Shown here one piece after another: positions 33,611-46,500 of a stretch of 64,000 nucleotides of DNA (positions within the stretch are counted from its first letter, which is position 1; every line of letters starts with the position of its first letter). Source of the stretch: Isoperla grammatica (taxonomy: Eukaryota > Arthropoda > Insecta > Plecoptera > Perlodidae); NCBI GenBank assembly GCA_945910005.1, contig OX246747.1, forward strand, positions 39,437,190-39,501,189, written 5' to 3'. The notes under the pieces are model-generated. The model was not told the DNA's origin. It was given only the letters and a program-made list of their open reading frames with translations, and did no database searches. A program made the position numbers and the translations under genes.

Positions 33611-35622
33611 TGTTCCTAAGACAAGAAATAAGAAAACAGTTGAAACCTCTGTACTACACATTAAACCCTGTAAGTAAATACATTCCCCCCCCCCTTCCCC
33701 TCCATTCCCCTCCATAGCTCGGTGCAAACAGCGCGTTCGCCTTCTGTTGAACGTCTGATTTAAGGATTGTTTCAGTAAAATAACAATTAACAAGCTATAG
33801 CAAGTTTACTCATTTATTCTTATTCTTTGGATGTCCTATGATAATATAACGAACCAAAATCTGTTGCCGGACGTTGTTATTGAGTCTATATAGTTAATGA
33901 AATTAAGTACGGGTTAGACTATAACTGAAATAAGCAACTAGACGTTGTGAACCAGTTGGTTGTTATTTCACTATTCCTTGTAGCAATAATTGTAGATCGC
34001 TCGTAAATATCCAGCTAACCGCAGTAAACCATCCGTCACTACGCTAATGTTATTGTCTATGACGTCACTAGAACTGTTGCATACTGAAGGTCCACGTGAA
34101 AGACGAGGCCTAGGCAGCTTGTTCTTCTCATGGGTTATTGCGTAAATTAAGGTAATTGTATATTTTAGTGTTGACCCAGTTTTTTTTTTTTTTTACTTCA
34201 TTCTTATCGAATCTCCGTGTATTTTTTTAATTCAGGAATTTTAGAGACAAAAGTAAAAATTTTATGGTGATTTATATCTATTTGTGTAACTTTCGCCTTC
34301 TGTTGAATAGTGTTAAGACACGTGTTGAGTCACACATGAAGATGAAGAACTCTGGCTGAAAGCATCAACGACCTATAATATACCACTTATACCACTCATA
34401 TAATTAGTATCGACTCAACCTGTTATTTAAATACCCTTTAAGTCAAAATAGTCAATAAATACCTAAATAAAATATATAATATGGTAATGCGAAACGCAAG
34501 TTTCTTTGTATTTTGCGTACACGAAACACTGACGGAAGGAGAGTTTTTTTAACAAAGAATGCTTTGGTCAGCCCATCGAGTTCATATTATTGATGACGTT
34601 TATCAGTTACAATGTTTTTAACTTCTATGGTTAAAAATAAAAATAATAAATTTTACTCTTAAAACACTCGAAAAATAGGGGTATTCTATCTTTCAAGTAA
34701 CGTCTGCCAATCGCCTAGCGGAGGTTCGGTAAACCTCAAAGTAAGGTCTTAAAGATATTCTCGTGCTCACTTCAAACACTGCTCTATTATTTTAAGAAAA
34801 TACAAAAAACTGACATTGATGTAGATAGAATTACAATTTTAAGTATTACAGTTTGGCATTTTGTCACTTTGAGTCAAAATCAGAGTTGGTTTTGATGAAA
34901 GATCAATTTAATTTTCTTTATTGAATGATTATCCAATTTAGATATGTTGTGATTTATCTGTGGTTTAGATTCTTAACATTTTGGAAATGGAAGTCTTACT
35001 TGAAGTCTGTCTTCAAGTCAAGCATTGCTTAAATGCATCGCTTTTTAAACATGCCGCTAATATGAAAGTTCAGTGTATAGTTGGCAGTGACCTGGCTGTC
35101 ATCTTCATCACTATAAACAAAACACGGCGACAGGGAAATGTCGCGAGAGCTTATACACAAGAAAAATACATTTTGAAGGCAATTATAGACAGTTTAGCCA
35201 ATATAATTTATAGAAAGACAAGGCCTAGGCCCGATCCATGTTCTTGAAAGGTATACTTATGTAAAGTGTAGCCTAGTATTTCGTCTGTCAGATAAATATA
35301 ACTCTAGGTAGACCTAGTAGAATGACGACAATGACAATTTGAAGTATGAATTTTGTTATTTTTGTCACCATGGATAAAATAGTGGTTCGAGTCGTGACTT
35401 CAAGTCGAGATTCTGACTGTGCATGGTAATCTTAGTAGTTCGACGATCCACCGCCAGGAAATTTAGCGACCAATCCGGATCCTCATAAATCGCGTCATAA
35501 CTTAATAACGAGCCGACCGATTACCGCCAAACTTGCCCATCTGACGTACGTTATCTCAGTCTCGATAACGCGTAAACACGCGTAGATAACGGGCGTGACA
35601 GCGTCGAGGAATCTCTGCCGGT
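33611..35622. other. Region upstream of ELOVL-B
   Basis: AT-rich; C-tract at 33683, TGACGTCA at 34060, T-tract at 34180. The 88-aa open frame at 34981 has no recognised domain. The last 150 bp before the promoter become GC-richer with CGCGTAAACACGCG-type motifs. Confidence 0.45.
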
Positions 35623-35667
35623 GATTGGCTATATAAGCAGAGCGCGCGCTCGCCCGCCGTTCAGTCG
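35623..35667 (+). promoter_or_regulatory. Core promoter of ELOVL-B: CCAAT-like, TATA, initiator
   Basis: GATTGGC (inverted CCAAT) at 35623-35629 abuts TATATAAG at 35630-35637. The arthropod-type initiator TCAGT lies at 35661-35665, so the predicted +1 A (35663) is about 33 bp after the TATA box, normal spacing. This leaves a 5' UTR of only 29 nt before the ATG at 35692. Confidence 0.75.
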
Positions 35668-35691
35668 GTGTGACGCTCGGCTGTCGGCAAC

Positions 35692-35767
35692 ATGGCGGCC
35701 ATGAATGCCAGTGTGACTCTACCAGGGATGATAGATCACGTGACCAACTACCTGGAGAAACACAGCG
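35692..35767 (+). CDS. ELOVL: ELOVL-B exon 1 (start codon)
   Basis: Encodes MAAMNASVTLPGMIDHVTNY then LEKHS, with one G left over before donor GTACGT. The N-glycosylation-like NAS near the start is typical of elongases. It lies 29 nt after a probable initiator. Confidence 0.9.
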
Positions 35768-37533
35768 GTACGTGCACAAGATTTGGATTTAGGAAACGTT
35801 TTGTTTGTGGGGAAAAAATCATTCCCAAAAAACATGTTGACTGTCATTTTTTTTTTAAGCGAACGGTTTGTGAAATAACAAATGTGTGAAATAACAAAAC
35901 GAATCGAATACATTAGTATACAGGTGCGTCTGTCTTAGAAGTACTAATCAGACTACTACTAACACTTATCCTACCATTACTACTGTACTACCACTACTAC
36001 CACTACCACTTCTACTACTATTACTACAACTGCTTTACTATTTTACTACTATACTACTGCTTTATTACTATACTAATATTACTGCTATTACTACTACTTG
36101 CACCACTTCTACTACTATTACTACCACTGTTACTGCTATTACTACTACACTTGTACCACTGATACTACTACTTCTCTAGGATTACACTAATACGAATATT
36201 ATAGACCGAGTTGAGATGGGAAAATAATTCAAAGACTTTGTATAGCTTATAGACGGAGAGCCAGCAACATAAAAGCTCCCCTCATAAGGTACATATGTTT
36301 TGACTTTTGAAATAGGAGCGGAAAAACTACTCTACTAACAAAACGCGCGTCTTACTCCTCAACGTGGGGGCTTTTAGGCCCCACAGGGGGCCAAAAAAGC
36401 CGAAAAAAGGCCCAAGGTTCCCCTCATAAGGTACATGGATGGAGTAAACGCCATTTTGTAGAGATAAGTGTCCCAAATAGGAATTCGAAGAGTAAGACGG
36501 GATATTAGGGGGCGTTTACCGATCAGACGCCATTTTACCCAAAAAGGGCCATTTTTTATTTTCGCACATGCATGCACTTAAACACTCAAAACATATCCGG
36601 AAATGTCTCGAGACGTAGAAAAACATACATTTTAAAGAAATTTTGGGTTATTGTCCTCGCCAGACGCCCTCAAAAGGGGCCCAAAAAGGCCAAGGTTCCC
36701 CTCATAAGGTACATGAATGGAGTAAACGCCATTTTGTAGAGATAAGTGTCCCAAATAGGAATTTGAAGAGTAAGACGGGATATTAGGGGGCGTTTACCGA
36801 TCAGACGCCATTTTGTCCAAAAAGGGACGCTTTTTATTTTCACACGTGCACGCGCTTAAACGCCCAAAACATATCCTTAAAATTAATGACCCTAGAGGTG
36901 AATACATTTCAAAGATATTGTGTGATGTCCTCGCCAGACGCCCTCAAAAGGGGCCCAAAAAGGCCAAGGTTCCCCTCATAAGGTACATGAATAGAGTAAA
37001 CGCCATTTTGTAGAGATAAGTGTTCCAAATAGGAATTTGAAGAGTAAGACGGGATATTAGGGGGCGTTTACCGATCAGACGCCATTTTACCCAAAAAGGT
37101 CCACTTTTTATTTTCACACATGCACGCACTTAAACGCCCAAAACATATCCTTAAAATTAATGACCCTAGAGGTGAATACATTTCAAAGATATTGTGTGAT
37201 GTCCTCGCCAGACGCCCTCAAAAGGGGCCCAAAAAGGCCAAGGTTCCCTCATAAGGTACATGAATAGAGTAAACGCCATTTTGTAGAGATAAGTGTTCCA
37301 AATAGGAATTTGAAGAGTAAGACGGGATATTAGGGGGCGTTTACCGATCAGACGCCATTTTACCCAAAAAGGTCCACTTTTTATTTTCACACATGCACGC
37401 ACTTAACACCCAAAACATATCCTTAAATCCTGACATTAATAATAATAAATACTGGTATATTAAAGTCAGGGGTGGGCGGAGCTTCAAAACTATCGCATCC
37501 GGATCGAGGCTGTGGGGGGGGGGGGGGGGGGGT

Positions 37534-37580
<47 letters not shown>

Positions 37581-40500
37581 CTGGCGAGGACATCACACAA
37601 TATCTTAGAAATGTATTCACCTCTAGGGGCATTTAAGGATATGTTTTGGGGTGTTAAAGCGCGTGCGATCGGTAAACGCCCCCTAATATCCCGTCTTACT
37701 CTTCGAATTCGTATTTGGGACACTTATCTCTACAAAATGGCGTTTACTCCATTCATGTACCTTATGAGGGGAACCTTGGCCTTTTTGGGCCGCTTTTGAG
37801 GGCGTCTGGCGAGGACAATAACCCAAAATTTCTTTAAAATGTATGTTTTTCTACGTCTCGAGACATTTCCGGATATGATTTTAGTATTTAAGCGCATGCC
37901 TGTGCAAAAATAAAAAATGGCCCTTTTTAGGTAAAATGGCGTCTGATCGGTAAACGCCCCCTAATATCCCGTCTTACTCTTCGAATTCCTATTTGGGACA
38001 CTTATCTCTACAAAATGGCGTTTACTCCATCCATGTACCTTATGAGGGGAACCTTGGGCCTTTTTTCGGCTTTTTTGGCCCCCTGTGGGGCCTAAAAGCC
38101 CCCACGTTGAGGAGTAAGACGCGCGTTTTGTTAGTAGAGTAGTTTTTCCGCTCCTATTCCAATAGTCAAAACATATGTACCTTATGAGGGGAGCTTTTAT
38201 GTTGCTGGCTCTTGGACTATTATAATTAATCAGTAGTCTCGTTGTGCAAATCGTACAAAGATGGTATCCATATTGGTGATTTAGTGCGTATATAAATAGT
38301 GTCGTATATAGATAGTGTCCATATTGGTGATGTAGTTTAGTTTAACCTCCTCCTTTAACTCCTGGTTTGAAGTCAATAATGATGAATAAATCACACTTGA
38401 ATGTGTACAGCAGATATAGTTCCACTTTCTGACCCCTTTTTTCATTGCGAGCGTTCCGTTCTACTTTTATGGTACTCTTTTTTTTTCTCTTTTCTTTTCT
38501 TGCTTCTTTATGTACATTCAAATTCAAATCTGTGACGTCCTAAGTGTCAATGTGGATTTAACGGACATTTTAAATTGTTGATCATTGTTGTTTTAAAACA
38601 ATACACAATCTTATATTGAACTTTAAAACTTTTTGGTCAGAATGTTCGTATGATTGATCTCTACTACTGTAATACTGCTTGAACTCTACTACTGTAATAC
38701 TGCTTGAACTCTACTACTGTAATACTGCTTGAACTCTACTACTGTAATACTGCTTGAACTCTTCTACTGTAATACTGCTTGAACTCTACTACTGTAATAC
38801 TGCTTGAACTCTACTACTGTAATACTGCTTGAACTCTACTACTGTAATACTGCTTGAACTCTACTACTGTAATACTGCTTGAACTCTACTACTGTAATAC
38901 TGCTTGAACTCTACTACTGTAATACTGCTTGAACTCTACTACTGTAATACTGCTTGAACTCTACTACTGTAATACTGCTTGAACTCTACTACTGTAATAC
39001 TGCTTGAACTCTACTACTGTAATACTGCTTGAACTCTACTACTGTAATACTGCTTGAACTCTACTACTGTAATACTGCTTGAACTCTACTACTGTAATAC
39101 TGTTTGAACTCTACTACTGTAATAGTTTGAACTCTACTTCTGTAATAGCCTACTGCTTGAACTCTACTACTGTAATACTGCTTCAACTCTACTACTGTAA
39201 TACTGCTTCAACTCTACTACTGTAATACTGCTTGAACGGATAAAAAGCTTTAGTACAGTTATTATTCATATTAACAATTGAGTTGACCTTCACCATTGAG
39301 TCCGGGATGGTGTTTATATGCATGCGAACATATTAACCTACTGTACCGGCAATCAAGTGGGCTAGCATATTATCAAGTTTATAACAGTGTCATAATACTA
39401 CACAACATTCTCATCGCTTAGCCACAACGTTAATTGTTGCAATATTACACCGTAAAAGTGGTTTCGTAGAAAAAGAAGTGTAATCTTTTAACAACCGTAC
39501 ATAAACCACTCTTGAATCATGAACACATGTATACAAAGGTGTAGTTAGGAATTCGAGCTGTCTATAAAAGTGAAAAGTTCAAATGTTTGTGTGAATTCTT
39601 GACGATTTATTTAAAAAAGGTTCCGTCTTATTTTAATTATAGCTTGCTTTTTTATATATATTTTTTGTAATTATTTTGTGCTTAACCACTCAACCGTTGG
39701 GTCATATAGTGACCCCGGAGTGGTGATTGGAAAAATGGCCGAACAGAAGGACTTACATTCAAATAAGTTACGAGAAGAAAGAGGGAAAAATTTATTTTGG
39801 ATTTTTTTTTTCAAATTTTCACATTCTTACTGTTTATTTATTTATTTATTTTTTTATCTAGTTCTATACATAATGACGTGTTAGTTATTTTTATGTCTTG
39901 TATTTTAAGTTCTTCCTTCAAACTGCCATCTTCTATTTGATTTCAATATATATTATATGACTGCCTCTTTATAACTAAATTCTTCTTAATATTTTTTGTT
40001 TGTACTTAGTTCTTTTCTTTTACTATCTTTGTTGGTGTTTCCTTTTGTTGACAGCACACACGTGTTTGCTAAAAGTTTCAAAACATTTCTACCGCATTCT
40101 CCAATGTTTATGACGTTAACCTTGTGTTGCGTAGCTACTGCTCAATCTGACCTCACCTGTCTGACATATTCGCAGCAATTAGTTTGCCACGACTGGCTGT
40201 AAATATGTTCATAATGTTATCTAGAATCTTAGGAAAACAGGATTCTGTTTTCGGAACCCACCTATCATTAGCAAGATAATATAACACACACTCTTGACAC
40301 TTGGGACATCAATTCCCGTCCCAGACCAGGGCATAATGGAGGTCAAAATGTGTTGACATGTGGAGGTCAATGTGTGTAGGTGTGCGTGCGGTTAGTTGCC
40401 AGGGTATAATGGAGGTCAAAATGTGTAGACATTCGGAGGTCAATGTGTGTAGGTGTGTATGCGGTTAGATACCAGGGTATAATGGAGGTCAGAATGTGTT

Positions 40501-43500
40501 GACATGTGGAGGTCAATGTGTGTAGGTGTGCGTGCGGTTAGTTGCCAGGGTATAATGGAACCCAAAATGTGTTGACATGTGGAGGTCAATGTGTGTAGGT
40601 GTGCGTGCAGTTAGTTGCCAGGGCATAATGGAGGTCAAAATGTGTTGACATTCGGAGGTCAATGTGTGTAGGTGTGCGTGCGGTTAGTTGCCAGGGTATA
40701 ATGGAACCCAAAATGTGTTGACATTTGGAGGTCAATGAGTGTAGGTGTGCGTGCGGTTAGTTGCCAGGGTATAATGGAACCCAAAATGTGTTGACATTTG
40801 GAGGTCAATGTGTGTAGGTGTGTATGCGGTTAGTTGCCAGGGTATAATGGAACCCAAAATGTGTTGACATTTGGAGGTCAATGAGTGTAGGTGTGCGTGC
40901 GGTTAGTTGCCAGGGCATAATGGAGGTCAAAATGTGTTGACATTCGGAGGTCAATGTGTGTAGGTGTGCGTGCGGTTAGTTGCCAGGGCATAATGGAGGT
41001 CAAAATGTGTTGACATGTGGAGGTCAATGTGTGTAGGTGTGCGTGCGGTTAGTTGCCAGGGTATAATGGAACCCAAAATGTGTTGACATGTGGAGGTCAA
41101 TGTGTGTATGTGGTTAGTTGCCAGGGTATAATGGAACCCAAAATGTGTTGACATGTGGAGGTCAATGTGTGTAGGTGTGTATGCGGTTAGTTGCCAGGGT
41201 ATAATGGAACCCAAAATGTGTTGACATTTGGAGGTTTATGTGTGCGTGCGGTTAGTTGCTAGGGTATAATGGAACCCAAAATGTGTTGACATTTGGAGGT
41301 CAATGTGTGTGTGCGGTTAGTTGCCAGGGTATAATGGAGGTCCAAATGTGTTGACATGTGGAGGTCAATGTGTGTATGCAGTTAGTTGCCAGGGTATAAT
41401 GGAGGTCCAAATGTGTTTACATTTGGAGGTCAATGTGTGTATGCAGTTAGTTGCCAGGGTATAATGGAGGTCCAAATGTGTTTACATTTGGAGGTCAATG
41501 TGTGTATGCGGTTAGTTGCCAGGGTATAATGGAGGTCCAAATGTGTTTACATTTGGAGGTCAATGTGTGTATGCAGTTAGTTGCCAGGGTATAATGGAGG
41601 TCCAAATGTGTTTACATTTGGAGGTCAATGTGTGTATGCAGTTAGTTGCCAGGGTATAATGGAACCCAAAATGTGTTGACATGTGGAGGTCAATGTGTGT
41701 ATGCAGTTAGTTGCCAGGGTATAATGGAACCCAAAATGTGTTGACATGTGGAGGTCAATGTGTGTATGCAGTTAGTTGCCAGGGTATAATGGAACCCAAA
41801 ATGTGTTGACATGTGGAGGTCAATGTGTGTATGCAGTTAGTTGCCAGGGTATAATGGAACCCAAAATGTGTTGACATTTGGAGGTCAATGTGTGTATGCA
41901 GTTAGTTGCCAGGGTATAATGGAACCCAAAATGTGTTGACATGTGGAGGTCAATGTGTGTATGCGGTTAGTTGCCAGGGTATAATGGAACCCAAAATGTG
42001 TTGACATTTGGAGGTTTATGTGTGCGTGCGGTTAGTTGCTAGGGTATAATGGAACCCAAAATGTGTTGACATTTGGAGGTCAATGTGTGTATGCGGTTAG
42101 TTGCCAGGGTATAATGGAGGTCAAAATGTGTTGACATGTGGAGGTCAATGTGTGTATGCAGTTAGTTGCCAGGGTATAATGGAGGTCCAAATGTGTTTAC
42201 ATTTGGAGGTCAATGTGTGTATGCGGTTAGTTGCCAGGGTATAATGGAGGTCAAAATGTGTTTACATTTGGAGGTCAATGTGTGTATGCAGTTAGTTGCC
42301 AGGGTATAATGGAGGTCCAAATGTGTTTACATTTGGAGGTCAATGTGTGTATGCAGTTAGTTGCCAGGGTATAATGGAGGTCCAAATGTGTTTACATTTG
42401 GAGGTCAATGTGTGTATGCAGTTAGTTGCCAGGGTATAATGGAGGTCAAAATGTGTTGACATGTGGAGGTCAATGTGTGTATGCGGTTAGTTGCCAGGGT
42501 ATAATGGAGGTCCAAATGTGTTTACATTTGGAGGTCAATGTGTGTATGTGGTTAGTTGCCAGGGTATAATGGAACCCAAAATGTGTTGACATGTGGAGGT
42601 CAATGTGTGTATGCGGTTAGTTGCCAGGGTATAATGGAGGTCCAAATGTGTTTACATTTGGAGGTCAATGTGTGTATGCAGTTAGTTGCCAGGGTATAAT
42701 GGAGGTCAAAATGTGTTGACATGTGGAGGTCAATGTGTGTAGGTGTGTATGCGGTTAGTTGCCAGGGTATAATGGAGGTCCAAATGTGTTTACATTTGGA
42801 GGTCAATGTGTGTATGTGGTTAGTTGCCAGGGTATAATGGAACCCAAAATGTGTTCACATTTGGAGGTCAATGTGTGTATGCGGTTAGTTGCCAGGGTAT
42901 AATGGAGGTCCAAATGTGTTTACATTTGGAGGTCAATGTGTGTGTGCGGTTAGTTGCCAGGGCATAATGGAACCCAAAATGTGTTGACATGTGGAGGTTT
43001 ATGTGTGCGTGCGGTTAGTTGCCAGGGTATAATGGAACCCAAAATGTGTTGACATTTGGAGGTCAATGTGTGTATGCGGTTAGTTGCCAGGGTATAATGG
43101 AGGTCAAAATGTGTTGACATGTGGAGGTCAATGTGTGTATGCAGTTAGTTGCCAGGGTATAATGGAGGTCCAAATGTGTTTACATTTGGAGGTCAATGTG
43201 TGTATGCGGTTAGTTGCCAGGGTATAGGGGAACCCAAAATGTGTTTACATTTGGAGGTAATGTGTGTATGCAGTTAGTTGCCAGGGTATAATGGAGGTCC
43301 AAATGTGTTTACATTTGGAGGTCAATGTGTGTATGCAGTTAGTTGCCAGGGTATAATGGAGGTCCAAATGTGTTTACATTTGGAGGTCAATGTGTGTATG
43401 CAGTTAGTTGCCAGGGTATAATGGAACCCAAAATGTGTTGACATGTGGAGGTCAATGTGTGTATGCAGTTAGTTGCCAGGGTATAATGGAACCCAAAATG

Positions 43501-46500
43501 TGTTGACATGTGGAGGTCAATGTGTGTATGCGGTTAGTTGCCAGGGTATAATGGAACCCAAAATGTGTTGACATTTGGAGGTTTATGTGTGCGTGCGGTT
43601 AGTTGCTAGGGTATAATGGAACCCAAAATGTGTTGACATTTGGAGGTCAATGTGTGTATGCGGTTAGTTGCCAGGGTATAATGGAGGTCAAAATGTGTTG
43701 ACATGTGGAGGTCAATGTGTGTATGCAGTTAGTTGCCAGGGTATAATGGAGGTCCAAATGTGTTTACATTTGGAGGTCAATGTGTGTATGCGGTTAGTTG
43801 CCAGGGTATAATGGAGGTCAAAATGTGTTTACATTTGGAGGTCAATGTGTGTATGCAGTTAGTTGCCAGGGTATAATGGAGGTCCAAATGTGTTTACATT
43901 TGGAGGTCAATGTGTGTATGCAGTTAGTTGCCAGGGTATAATGGAGGTCCAAATGTGTTTACATTTGGAGGTCAATGTGTGTATGCAGTTAGTTGCCAGG
44001 GTATAATGGAGGTCAAAATGTGTTGACATGTGGAGGTCAATGTGTGTATGCGGTTAGTTGCCAGGGTATAATGGAGGTCCAAATGTGTTTACATTTGGAG
44101 GTCAATGTGTGTATGTGGTTAGTTGCCAGGGTATAATGGAACCCAAAATGTGTTGACATGTGGAGGTCAATGTGTGTATGCGGTTAGTTGCCAGGGTATA
44201 ATGGAGGTCCAAATGTGTTTACATTTGGAGGTCAATGTGTGTATGCAGTTAGTTGCCAGGGTATAATGGAGGTCAAAATGTGTTGACATGTGGAGGTCAA
44301 TGTGTGTAGGTGTGTATGCGGTTAGTTGCCAGGGTATAATGGAGGTCCAAATGTGTTTACATTTGGAGGTCAATGTGTGTATGTGGTTAGTTGCCAGGGT
44401 ATAATGGAACCCAAAATGTGTTCACATTTGGAGGTCAATGTGTGTATGCGGTTAGTTGCCAGGGTATAATGGAGGTCCAAATGTGTTTACATTTGGAGGT
44501 CAATGTGTGTGTGCGGTTAGTTGCCAGGGCATAATGGAACCCAAAATGTGTTGACATGTGGAGGTTTATGTGTGCGTGCGGTTAGTTGCCAGGGTATAAT
44601 GGAACCCAAAATGTGTTGACATTTGGAGGTCAATGTGTGTATGCGGTTAGTTGCCAGGGTATAATGGAGGTCAAAATGTGTTGACATGTGGAGGTCAATG
44701 TGTGTATGCAGTTAGTTGCCAGGGTATAATGGAGGTCCAAATGTGTTTACATTTGGAGGTCAATGTGTGTATGCGGTTAGTTGCCAGGGTATAGGGGAAC
44801 CCAAAATGTGTTTACATTTGGAGGTAATGTGTGTATGCAGTTAGTTGCCAGGGTATAATGGAGGTCCAAATGTGTTTACATTTGGAGGTCAATGTGTGTA
44901 TGCAGTTAGTTGCCAGGGTATAATGGAGGTCCAAATGTGTTTACATTTGGAGGTCAATGTGTGTATGCGGTTAGTTGCCAGGGTATAATGGAGGTCCAAA
45001 TGTGTTTACATTTGGAGGTCAATGTGTGTATGCAGTTAGTTGCCAGGGTATAATGGAGGTCCAAATGTGTTTACATTTGGAGGTCAATGTGTGTATGCGG
45101 TTAGTTGCCAGGGTATAATGGAGGTCCAAATGTGTTTACATTTGGAGGTCAATGTGTGTATGCAGTTAGTTGCCAGGGTATAATGGAGGTCCAAATGTGT
45201 TTACATTTGGAGGTCAATGTGTGTATGCAGTTAGTTGCCAGGGTATAGGGGAACCCAAAATGTGTTTACATTTGGAGGTAATGTGTGTATGCAGTTAGTT
45301 GCCAGGGTATAATGGAGGTCCAAATGTGTTTACATTTGGAGGTCAATGTGTGTATGCAGTTAGTTGCCAGGGTATAATGGAGGTCCAAATGTGTTGACAT
45401 GTGGAGGTCAATGTGTGTATGCAGTTAGTTGCCAGGGTATAATGGAGGTCCAAATGTGTTTACATTTGGAGGTCAATGTGTGTATGCAGTTAGTTGCCAG
45501 GGTATAGGGGAACCCAAAATGTGTTTACATTTGGAGGTAATGTGTGTATGCAGTTAGTTGCCAGGGTATAATGGAGGTCCAAATGTGTTTACATTTGGAG
45601 GTCAATGTGTGTATGCAGTTAGTTGCCAGGGTATAATGGAGGTCCAAATGTGTTTACATTTGGAGGTCAATGTGTGTATGCAGTTAGTTGCCAGGGTATA
45701 GGGGAACCCAAAATGTGTTTACATTTGGAGGTAATGTGTGTATGCAGTTAGTTGCCAGGGTATAATGGAGGTCCAAATGTGTTTACATTTGGAGGTCAAT
45801 GTGTGTATGCAGTTAGTTGCCAGGGTATAATGGAGGTCCAAATGTGTTTACATTTGGAGGTCAATGTGTGTATGTGGTTAGTTGCCAGGGTATAATGGAG
45901 GTCCAAATGTGTTTACATTTGGAGGTCAATGTGTGTATGCAGTTAGTTGCCAGGGTATAATGGAGGTCCAAATGTGTTTACATTTGGAGGTCAATGTGTG
46001 TATGTGGTTAGTTGCCAGGGTATAATGGAGGTCCAAATGTGTTGACATTTGGAGGTCAATGTGTGTATGCAGTTAGTTGCCAGGGTATAATGGAGGTCCA
46101 AATGTGTTTACATTTGGAGGTCAATGTGTGTGTGCGGTTAGTTGCCAGGGTATAATGGAGGTCCAAATGTGTTTACATTTGGAGGTCAATGTGTGTATGT
46201 GGTTAGTTGCCAGGGTATAATGGAGGTCCAAATGTGTTGACATTTGGAGGTCAATGTGTGTATGCAGTTAGTTGCCAGGGTATAATGGAGGTCCAAATGT
46301 GTTTACATTTGGAGGTCAATGTGTGTGTGCGGTTAGTTGCCAGGGTATAATGGAGGTCCAAATGTGTTTACATTTGGAGGTCAATGTGTGTATGCAGTTA
46401 GTTGCCAGGGTATAATGGAGGTCCAAATGTGTTTACATTTGGAGGTCAATGTGTGTGTGCGGTTAGTTGCCAGGGTATAATGGAGGTCCAAATGTGTTTA

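Noticed and set aside
34981..35247. 88-aa open frame upstream of ELOVL-B as a small gene or the missing ELOVL-A exon
   Set aside because: No recognisable motif, wrong strand for ELOVL-A, and no splice context supporting it.
37393..37799. Glycine- or proline-rich open frames
   Set aside because: Created by the poly-G tract at the centre of the inverted-repeat element.
42600..44373. Two identical 68-aa - strand open frames
   Set aside because: They are satellite units; their identity reflects the 1567-bp block duplication, not coding.
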